A stretch of 7,401 bases of DNA from Oscillospiraceae bacterium (GTDB taxonomy: Bacteria; Bacillota; Clostridia; Oscillospirales; Ruminococcaceae): NCBI GenBank assembly GCA_016297675.1, contig JAEDGE010000100.1:1-7401 (forward strand). The letters are read 5' to 3'. The translations under genes were made by a program, and so were the position numbers. Shown here piece after piece: positions 1-4,576 of this stretch. Numbering within the stretch: the first letter of the stretch is position 1; each line of letters starts with the position of its first letter. Below the pieces are notes generated by a model. It was not told the origin of the DNA. It saw only the letters and a program-made list of their open reading frames with translations, and did no database searches.

Positions 1-13
1 CGCTTTTAGCGGC

Positions 14-40
14 ATTGCAAACAACACCGTTGTTTGCAAT
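14..40. repeat. Perfect 12-bp inverted repeat with 3-base loop
   Basis: Bases 14-25 (ATTGCAAACAAC) are the exact reverse complement of 29-40, separated by ACC. As RNA this would be a strong hairpin, but no T-run follows on either strand, so it is not a typical intrinsic terminator. It lies about 60 bases upstream of the promoter at 101-129. It could be a regulator binding site or the end of an upstream transcript whose gene lies outside the window. The inverted repeat itself is read directly; its role is unknown. Confidence 0.6.
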
Positions 41-100
41 AGAGGACAGTATATAGAAAATACACCTTTTTTCTGCACGTTTTTTGGAAATGTTCCACTC

Positions 101-129
101 TTGACAAATTGTTTCATTTTTGTTATGAT
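101..129 (+). promoter_or_regulatory. Sigma-A-type promoter, ancestral promoter of the DUF4190 gene
   Basis: TTGACA at 101-106 and TATGAT at 124-129 are separated by 17 bases, and TGT directly before the -10 box supplies an extended -10 element. The expected transcription start is near 135-137. Joining position 205 to 1987 rebuilds a simple promoter-leader-DUF4190 locus, so this was probably the native promoter of the gene now starting at 1979. In the present arrangement it reads first into the AT-rich inserted gene, with no visible terminator before the DUF4190 gene. Confidence 0.8.
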
Positions 130-134
130 AGGTA

Positions 135-205
135 CATCGACAAAATATCAGTCATTGTACCGTATTTTTCAACACTGACAAAAAACAGGAGGTCGCCATG
201 AATCC
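135..205 (+). repeat. 71-bp direct repeat, upstream copy
   Basis: Identical over all 71 bases to 1916-1986 (offset 1781); the match stops at 134/1915 on the left and 206/1987 on the right. It contains a leader with an imperfect stem (148-157 against 170-178: TCAGT/ACTGA and TTG/CAA), AGGAGG at 187-192, and ATG plus five more bases of the DUF4190 reading frame. It starts at about the predicted transcription start of the promoter at 101-129. This is the left boundary duplication of the inserted AT-rich segment. Confidence 0.95.
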
Positions 206-221
206 AAGAAATTCAAATTAA
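198..221 (+). CDS. Seven-residue leader minicistron created by the duplication
   Basis: The duplicated start codon of the DUF4190 gene, still with its AGGAGG five bases upstream, now runs into the inserted DNA and stops at TAA (219-221), reading MNPRNSN. It would be translated because the ribosome binding site is intact. It is most likely a by-product of the insertion, but it places a translated minicistron 52 bases before the start of the inserted gene and could affect its translation. No function is claimed. Confidence 0.4.
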   Translation: MNPRNSN

Positions 222-260
222 CGCATTTGATTTTTATATTTATATTTATAAAGTTATTTA

Positions 261-266
261 GAGAGG
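261..266 (+). promoter_or_regulatory. Ribosome binding site of the inserted gene
   Basis: GAGAGG lies seven bases before the ATG at 274 and supports that start. It belongs to the inserted DNA, so the cargo carries its own translation signal. The stretch before it (231-252) is a run of TATATT-like units with possible -10 words, but no convincing -35 partner at the right distance, so the captured upstream promoter is the better candidate. Confidence 0.6.
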
Positions 267-273
267 TATCAGT

Positions 274-1665
274 ATGACAGATCTTAATTCTATAATGTTT
301 TATAAAGCAAAATTTAATATTTTAGATAAAGATTTATCCAAAGATTTACTTTGGTCTTTAATACTTGAAATACGTGATTGGTTAAAAAGAAAATATGGTG
401 GAAAGGGAATGATCGATTTAAATTTTCATAAATGGACAAGTTTCAAGAATGGCGGAAAAATGTTTGATATCAGCAAATATAACCGTTTTTTTGCCGAGTC
501 ATATTATCATTCAGATAGAAAAAATTCAAAATGTATTTCATGGGCTTGTAAAATTAAAGAAAGTTTCCCGTCTCAAAATGGTTGTGCTCCTCGTGAGTGG
601 ATAACAGAAATTGGATATCAATCTAAGATACCAGGAACAGCAGAAATATCATATGTTCTTACTTATCGTGATTCTGCTGGTTTTATTGGTGAAATAGAAG
701 AGATACCTGAAATTTCTCTTCCTCGAGTTATTCGTTCCCTTATTACAAAATATGAGTGCAAATTTGGAAATGATGTTATTCATATTAATCCTATAAAGCT
801 TAATCCTGGAGATTATCCTGCGTTTCAAGATTTTATTTTTAATAAAGATCGTCAAATTCCTGTAGTTTATATAAGTCCGATATACTCTGATCCCAATTCC
901 AATACAACAAAACTTCTTGTTTCTCCTATTGAGATGGCAAAGTGTGTTGCTGCAAACGCATTAGTTTATTATTCAGAATCTTTAGATTTTTCAAAAGAAA
1001 TGCAATTTTTGGGCGATAGTCGCTATACTTGTTCTGGTGGAGCAATACGATTATATAAGCCTAATATTGATTCTAAAGATAATAATGATAAATATAAGCA
1101 TAGATTTATTACAGCAAACTATATAATAGAAAAAGGAGAAAAACAAATTTTAGAAATTTTTCGTAGAGCCATTGCACAAGATGTACATTTTTATGAAAAA
1201 ATGTTTCGTTTAGAAGATTGTAAACAATTAGCAGAAGAGGACAAACGTCAAGAACGCATTGAAACAATAAAAAAAGAAAGTGAAGGTAATACTGATTATC
1301 TCCTTTCATGTTTATGCGAAATGGAATCAAACTGTAACACTTATAAAGAAAAAAATGAACAATTAACAGAAGAAAACTATAAACTTAGATCCTATATAGA
1401 TGCTATAAATAATGTAAATCAAGCTAATGCAGATAAAGATGTTTATGAAAAGATTCGTGAGATTTCTTCTTATACGCCATCAGAAACTGCTCAATATTTT
1501 GAATCTCTATATCCCGAACGAATCTACTTCACCGATAGAGCAAAAAAATCTCTTAAAAATTGCACTACAAAAAGTGAACTTCTTTGGGAAGCTTTTTATG
1601 CAATAGCAACAGTGCTATGGGATCTTTTTAATAATAATCCTTCCCAGGTACAAAAAAAAATTTAA
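274..1665 (+). CDS. Unrecognised defence-like protein, main ORF (463 residues, frameshifted end)
   Basis: I do not recognise this protein with confidence. It is soluble-looking, with no signal peptide or membrane segment. Visible blocks are a WITEIGYQ segment (109-116), a hydrophobic strand PVVYISPIY (196-204) followed by LLVSPIEMAKCVAANALVYY (214-233), a GGAIRLYKP segment (255-263), a charged, probably coiled-coil region around 308-375, and a helical region around 385-455. These blocks, with the tail in another frame, recall large uncharacterised bacterial proteins found as lone accessory genes; an anti-phage role is inference only. The ORF stops just after a run of nine A's (1652-1660), and the continuation at 1661-1897 reads on in the +1 frame, making about 540 residues. 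The AT-rich composition and flanking duplications point to recent acquisition. Confidence 0.7.
   Translation: MTDLNSIMFYKAKFNILDKDLSKDLLWSLILEIRDWLKRKYGGKGMIDLNFHKWTSFKNGGKMFDISKYNRFFAESYYHSDRKNSKCISWACKIKESFPSQNGCAPREWITEIGYQSKIPGTAEISYVLTYRDSAGFIGEIEEIPEISLPRVIRSLITKYECKFGNDVIHINPIKLNPGDYPAFQDFIFNKDRQIPVVYISPIYSDPNSNTTKLLVSPIEMAKCVAANALVYYSESLDFSKEMQFLGDSRYTCSGGAIRLYKPNIDSKDNNDKYKHRFITANYIIEKGEKQILEIFRRAIAQDVHFYEKMFRLEDCKQLAEEDKRQERIETIKKESEGNTDYLLSCLCEMESNCNTYKEKNEQLTEENYKLRSYIDAINNVNQANADKDVYEKIREISSYTPSETAQYFESLYPERIYFTDRAKKSLKNCTTKSELLWEAFYAIATVLWDLFNNNPSQVQKKI
1652..1660 (+). other. A9 homopolymer at the frame break
   Basis: Nine consecutive A's sit where the main ORF (frame of position 274) loses its frame. 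With eight A's the reading would pass directly into the 78-codon tail. Runs of nine A's are known sites of RNA polymerase slippage and of replication or sequencing indels. The cause here could be an inactivating mutation, a phase-variable tract, productive transcriptional slippage or a sequence error. Confidence 0.7.
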
Positions 1666-1897
1666 TGCACAAACAAATTTTGAATATGCTCGTAGCAATG
1701 GTTCCCAAACCAGATCAGATTCAAAATTAATGAGACAATTTTTTGATACATATAATGGGAAAGAAATACGTATTGAACCTCATATTAAAAAGGGAAAATT
1801 GCGAATATACCTTAACTATGACTCAGAGACAAATAAAATTGTTATTGGACATTGTGGTGAACATCTTGACACCGCAACTACTAGAAAAATCAAATAG
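1661..1897 (+). pseudogene. Out-of-frame C-terminal continuation of the inserted gene
   Basis: Translation from 1661 gives 78 residues beginning FNAQTNFEYARS and ending at TAG (1895-1897). It has the look of a real conserved C-terminal domain: YNGKEIRIEPHIKKG, LRIYLNYDSETNKIVIGHCGEHLDT. Similar R-I-Y...D....K-I-V-I-G-H-C-G..L patterns are, as I recall, typical of the C-terminal end of uncharacterised accessory bacterial proteins. There is no start codon with a ribosome binding site before it, so it is best read as the end of the 274 gene after loss of frame. Its frame differs from the 79-codon ATG ORF at 1743-1982, which looks like a shadow. Confidence 0.65.
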
Positions 1898-1915
1898 TAA
1901 AATGAATTTCAATTT

Positions 1916-1986
1916 CATCGACAAAATATCAGTCATTGTACCGTATTTTTCAACACTGACAAAAAACAGGAGGTCGCCATGAATCC
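1916..1986 (+). repeat. 71-bp direct repeat, downstream copy
   Basis: Perfect copy of 135-205. It supplies the DUF4190 gene with its leader hairpin (1929-1959), its AGGAGG (1968-1973) and its first eight coding bases, so the insertion leaves the downstream protein unchanged. It lacks the promoter that precedes the first copy. Full identity implies the event is recent or that the copies are kept equal by recombination. Confidence 0.95.
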
Positions 1987-2410
1987 GCAGCAAGAACCAG
2001 AATATCCACCGGTACAGACGGATTTGCCCCCCGAGCAGCAACCGCTCAAACACACCGTTGTGCCATATACGCACAGCAGTGGTTATGCCATTGCCTCGCT
2101 GGTATTGGGTATCCTTTCTTCCGCTCTCGCTTGTCTTCCCATTTTGCCAACACTTTGCGGTCTGCTGGGCATTCTCTTTGTTGTGAAAGCACGGAAACGA
2201 GATCCTTTGTTTCAAAACGGTGTGGTCACCGCTGGACTAATTTTAAGCATCTGCGGTTTCATTTTCTCTCTGCTCTGTCTGGCATATTGGATTTGGTACG
2301 TCTGGATTTTTCTACAGGCGGCAGAGCCGCATCGGGAAATACCACCCCCTATGCCAAAATATCACGGAAAACCAGCCATTCTCCTATGGTCTTCGCTTTT
2401 TTTCAGATAA
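1979..2410 (+). CDS. DUF4190-type small membrane protein
   Basis: A 143-residue protein of unknown function. The N-terminal 33 residues are Pro/Gln/Glu-rich and probably face the outside or cytoplasm as a flexible tail. Then comes the DUF4190-type core: GYAIASLVLGILS (35-47), a second hydrophobic stretch with CGLLGILFVVKARKR (60-74), and a third segment GVVTAGLILSICGFIFSLLC (81-100) that runs on into a Trp/Tyr-rich stretch to about 112. This pattern of small Gly-rich hydrophobic helices with a basic loop is typical of the family. The start is fixed by AGGAGG five bases upstream. Its native promoter now lies 1.8 kb upstream, beyond the inserted gene, so expression probably depends on read-through. 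An intrinsic terminator follows 18 bases after the stop. Confidence 0.8.
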   Translation: MNPQQEPEYPPVQTDLPPEQQPLKHTVVPYTHSSGYAIASLVLGILSSALACLPILPTLCGLLGILFVVKARKRDPLFQNGVVTAGLILSICGFIFSLLCLAYWIWYVWIFLQAAEPHREIPPPMPKYHGKPAILLWSSLFFR

Positions 2411-2427
2411 ATAAAATACGAATCCAT

Positions 2428-2456
2428 AAAACAGTCTGTCCTACAGGCTGTTTTTT
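2428..2456 (+). terminator. Intrinsic terminator of the DUF4190 transcript
   Basis: A 12-bp stem (2428-2439 with 2443-2454, one T-G pair) with the three-base loop CCT (2440-2442) runs into a T-tract (2451-2456). It lies directly behind the DUF4190 stop codon and separates the left transcript from the PBP region. Confidence 0.9.
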
Positions 2457-2577
2457 GTTGGTTAAATACCGGAAAAACAGGGCATACTGAAAGAAGAAAT
2501 CTCATCTAATGTTCTGTTGTAATGTCTCCACTGTGTGACAAGCTCTGTGGCAACCTCTGAAATTTCCTATTGATTCG

Positions 2578-2589
2578 TATACGCGTATA
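2578..2589. promoter_or_regulatory. 12-bp perfect palindrome, candidate operator
   Basis: TATACGCGTATA is its own reverse complement. Its last two bases overlap the first two of the proposed -35 box at 2588-2593, a usual place for a dimeric repressor or activator site. No matching regulator gene is in the window. Confidence 0.45.
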
Positions 2590-2615
2590 GACAAGCTACT
2601 ATTACTATTTATACA
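2588..2615 (+). promoter_or_regulatory. Possible promoter of the PBP gene
   Basis: TAGACA (2588-2593) and TATACA (2610-2615) are separated by 16 bases. The -35 word matches consensus in five of six positions, the -10 word in four of six. A transcript from here would have a leader of about 220 bases containing the whole TGTGACA repeat cluster. Other weak promoters in this AT-rich stretch cannot be excluded. Confidence 0.35.
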
Positions 2616-2681
2616 GCAAATAAGATCATATTGGAATGGCTTGTCTCACTTGTCTCATAAGCGGAAATCTTCCGAAATTTC

Positions 2682-2809
2682 GCTTGTTTTTCTTGTGACA
2701 AGCTCTGTGACAAGCTGTGTGACAAGTTTTTCTTGTCACACAAAAATGCTGTGACAACTTTTTATCTTTTCGCTTGTCACAGCGGTTGTCACAGCGGTTG
2801 TCACAGCGT
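2682..2809. repeat. Cluster of TGTGACA/TGTCACA repeats with 12-bp tandem array
   Basis: TGTGACA occurs at 2694, 2706, 2718 and 2750, and its complement TGTCACA at 2734, 2775, 2787 and 2799; a ninth copy lies at 2534. The last three form a tandem array of the 12-mer TTGTCACAGCGG (2774-2809, final base changed). Copies in opposite orientation make strong stems: 2716-2726 with 2732-2742 (11 bp, loop TTTTT), and 2705-2715 with 2772-2782 (11 bp). The arrangement fits either a multi-site DNA-binding region or a leader RNA with alternative hairpins. No T-run follows the stems, so they are not ordinary terminators. Confidence 0.85.
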
Positions 2810-2830
2810 TTGCCCTGATTTTTTTCCCAC

Positions 2831-2836
2831 AGGAGG
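2831..2836 (+). promoter_or_regulatory. Ribosome binding site of the PBP gene
   Basis: AGGAGG lies eight bases before the ATG at 2845 and fixes that start. Confidence 0.9.
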
Positions 2837-2844
2837 TTTGTTCT

Positions 2845-4470
2845 ATGCAGCAAATTCGCCGAAGAATCGCCCTGCTCACGCTCATCATGGTAACCGCTGC
2901 CTCTGCTCTTTGCGTTCGGCTTGCCTATCTGGTCAGTGTCCCCAACTATCAGGAAACGGCTCGTCAACAGGGCACCTATACCATTCGCACTACCGTCACC
3001 CATGCCAATATTTATGATGCGAATTTTCATCTGCTGGTGAATGACACCATACAGCATATTGCTGTCATCAATCCAACACCGGAAGCCGTTACAGCAATTC
3101 TGCCCCATGTACTGGACAAAACGGCTTTCTATGACAATCTGCAATACGGCACGCCCTTTTCCTGTGCCGTCAATACCAGTGAACTGGACTGCGAAGACAT
3201 TACGATTTTTGATGTCCCACTCCGCCATACGGAACCACAGCTTGCACAGCATCTGATTGGCTATACACGGGATGGCGAAGGGGTAACTGGACTGGAGGCA
3301 GATTATGACACGTTTTTACGCAGTATCTCCGCCCAATCTTCTGTAACCTTTACCGTCAGCGGCAGAGGCAGTGTGCTTGCAGGAGAAAAAACGTTGATTC
3401 ACACAGGACAAACCATCTCCGCCGGTGTGGTGACCACGCTGCATAAAGATGTCCAACAAATTTGCGAAACGGTCGGAAACGAACTGGCATTGAAAAAAGG
3501 CTGCATTATCGTGATGGATGCCGAAACCGGTGAGATGCTTGCTCTTTGCAGTTTCCCGTCCTACACAGTCTCTACGCTGGAGGAGGCTATGGCATCACCG
3601 GACAGTCCTTTGATTAACCGGGCTTTATATGCCTATCCTGTTGGTTCTATTTTCAAGCTGATTCCTGCCGCCTGTGCCCTTTCACAGAACCTCGGAAATT
3701 TTCAATACAACTGTACTGGCAGCATTGCAATTCATGACCAGATTTTTCACTGTCACGACCGCAGCGGTCACGGATTGCAGAATTTACAGGCTGCTATGAT
3801 TCACTCCTGCAATCCCTATTTCATCGCCCTCAGTCAAAAACTCTCTGCTGCAAAACTCCATCAAACGGCACAAAGTCTTGGCTTCGGCGAGTCCCTGACA
3901 CTATCCGACAGCATCATAGCAGACGGTGGTATTTTACCCGGTTTACAGGATTTGCAAATTCCAGCAGAAAAGGCAAATTTCTGCTTCGGACAGGGAATGC
4001 TGACAGCTTCTCCGCTGCAAATTGCCCGTATGACCTGTGCCATTGCCAATGGCGGCAATTTACCACAGGTAAGGTTGATTCGTGGCATCAGTCAAGACGG
4101 TGTTTCGGTCGAACAGGAACAGCAATCTGTTTCCACACCGGTTCTTTCTGAAAAAACCGCTGCTGCCCTACAGGATCTGATGATTGCCGCTGCCTATGGC
4201 AATGATACCTTTCAGGGCGTACCAGACTCCGTTTCCGTTGGTGCAAAAACCTCTACCGCCCAAACCGGACGCTATGATGAAAACGGCGTGGAATACTGCC
4301 ACGGCTGGATTACCGGATTTTTTCCCGCCTCCCAGCCCCGTTATGTGGTTACCGTACTGGCAGAAGACGGCGGTTATGGCAATGATGCCGCTGCACCGAT
4401 ATTCCGTACTGTGATTGAACAAATTGTACAACAGCACGTTCTTCCGATTCCCAACCTCCCGTCTTCATAA
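2845..4470 (+). CDS. Class B penicillin-binding protein (peptidoglycan transpeptidase)
   Basis: A 541-residue membrane-anchored enzyme that would cross-link peptidoglycan peptides outside the membrane. RRR (5-7) followed by a hydrophobic helix (about 8-30) gives a single N-terminal anchor. Residues 35-170 form the PBP dimerisation-type region, including LIGYTRDGEGVTGLEADYD (137-155). The transpeptidase domain (about 190-530) has all three active-site motifs: SIFK with Ser268 as nucleophile and Lys271, SCN (321-323), and KTST (468-471) in GAKTSTAQTG. FGQG at 381-384 is also typical. KTS replaces the more common KTG, a variant I recall in small clostridial and actinobacterial class B PBPs. It is shorter than the 600-700 residues of PBP2/SpoVD-type proteins and has no PASTA domain. 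No FtsW/RodA partner is in the window, so whether it acts in division, elongation or sporulation is open. The repeat-rich leader may control it. Confidence 0.92.
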   Translation: MQQIRRRIALLTLIMVTAASALCVRLAYLVSVPNYQETARQQGTYTIRTTVTHANIYDANFHLLVNDTIQHIAVINPTPEAVTAILPHVLDKTAFYDNLQYGTPFSCAVNTSELDCEDITIFDVPLRHTEPQLAQHLIGYTRDGEGVTGLEADYDTFLRSISAQSSVTFTVSGRGSVLAGEKTLIHTGQTISAGVVTTLHKDVQQICETVGNELALKKGCIIVMDAETGEMLALCSFPSYTVSTLEEAMASPDSPLINRALYAYPVGSIFKLIPAACALSQNLGNFQYNCTGSIAIHDQIFHCHDRSGHGLQNLQAAMIHSCNPYFIALSQKLSAAKLHQTAQSLGFGESLTLSDSIIADGGILPGLQDLQIPAEKANFCFGQGMLTASPLQIARMTCAIANGGNLPQVRLIRGISQDGVSVEQEQQSVSTPVLSEKTAAALQDLMIAAAYGNDTFQGVPDSVSVGAKTSTAQTGRYDENGVEYCHGWITGFFPASQPRYVVTVLAEDGGYGNDAAAPIFRTVIEQIVQQHVLPIPNLPSS

Positions 4471-4487
4471 AACATTCATAAAAGCAG

Positions 4488-4551
4488 TATGGTTTCCGCT
4501 TGCATCAAAGTGGAATTTGTGATATACTGTTAGACACTATGGGAAACCATA
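4488..4551. promoter_or_regulatory. 10-bp inverted repeat bracketing the metal-operon promoter
   Basis: TATGGTTTCC (4488-4497) and GGAAACCATA (4542-4551) are exact reverse complements with centres 54 bases apart, about five helical turns, on either side of the promoter at 4500-4528. The right arm also forms its own short hairpin, TATGG-GAAA-CCATA (4538-4551), at the start of the transcript. This arrangement suggests paired operator sites. It does not resemble the Zur or Fur boxes I know. Confidence 0.5.
4500..4528 (+). promoter_or_regulatory. Promoter of the COG0523 operon
   Basis: TTGCAT (4500-4505), a 17-base spacer, and TATACT (4523-4528) preceded by TGA, an extended -10 element that compensates for the imperfect -35. 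Transcription would begin near 4535, leaving a leader of about 40 bases before the ATG at 4577. No terminator is visible between the PBP stop and this promoter, so read-through is possible. Confidence 0.7.
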
Positions 4552-4576
4552 AATCTCTGAGAAAGAAGATTGTAGT

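Larger units (their letters stand above)
206..1915 (+). mobile_element. AT-rich inserted segment with one cargo gene
   Basis: This 1710-bp segment lies between two identical 71-bp repeats and is clearly richer in A+T than the flanking genes. Removing one repeat plus the segment restores an uninterrupted promoter-leader-gene locus. The ends share inverted motifs: GAAATTCA (208-215) then ATTTGATTTTT (225-235) on the left, and the same two words in the same order on the opposite strand at 1903-1910 and 1885-1895 on the right, with inner gaps of 9 and 7 bases. No transposase, recombinase or reverse transcriptase is seen inside, so any movement would need an enzyme from elsewhere. Other origins, such as recombination-driven acquisition, remain possible. 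Confidence 0.65.
2457..2844. other. Gene-free repeat-rich intergenic region
   Basis: No credible gene is visible here; ORFs on either strand are low-complexity translations of the repeats. The region holds a degenerate pair of TGTGACA-like words near 2534-2555, a 12-bp palindrome (2578-2589), a possible promoter (2588-2615), a direct pair TTGTCTCAC/TTGTCTCAT (2641-2658), and the dense repeat cluster at 2682-2809. It ends in the ribosome binding site of the PBP gene, so it is probably an untranslated control region for that gene. Confidence 0.7.

Noticed and set aside
206..1915. Ordinary insertion sequence
   Set aside because: The only protein lacks any recognisable DDE, HUH, serine or tyrosine recombinase motif, and the 71-bp flanking duplication is too long for standard target duplications.
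1743..1982. 79-codon ATG ORF on the + strand after the main cargo ORF
   Set aside because: It lacks a ribosome binding site and runs across the repeat boundary. The overlapping frame at 1661-1897 has clear protein character and continues the cargo gene, so this ORF is a shadow.
2716..2742. 11-bp hairpin as an intrinsic terminator before the PBP gene
   Set aside because: The stem is followed by A's on the + strand and has no T-run on the - strand side; the loop, not the tail, holds the T's.
2774..2809. Tandem 12-bp array as a CRISPR array or replication origin iterons
   Set aside because: The units are contiguous with no spacers, which rules out CRISPR. No replication initiator gene or AT-rich unwinding pattern of an origin is present in the window.
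2626..3252. 208-codon ORF on the - strand over the repeat cluster and the PBP start
   Set aside because: Its Cys/Arg/Asp-rich repeats are only translations of the TGTGACA array, and the rest is antisense to the well-supported PBP gene.
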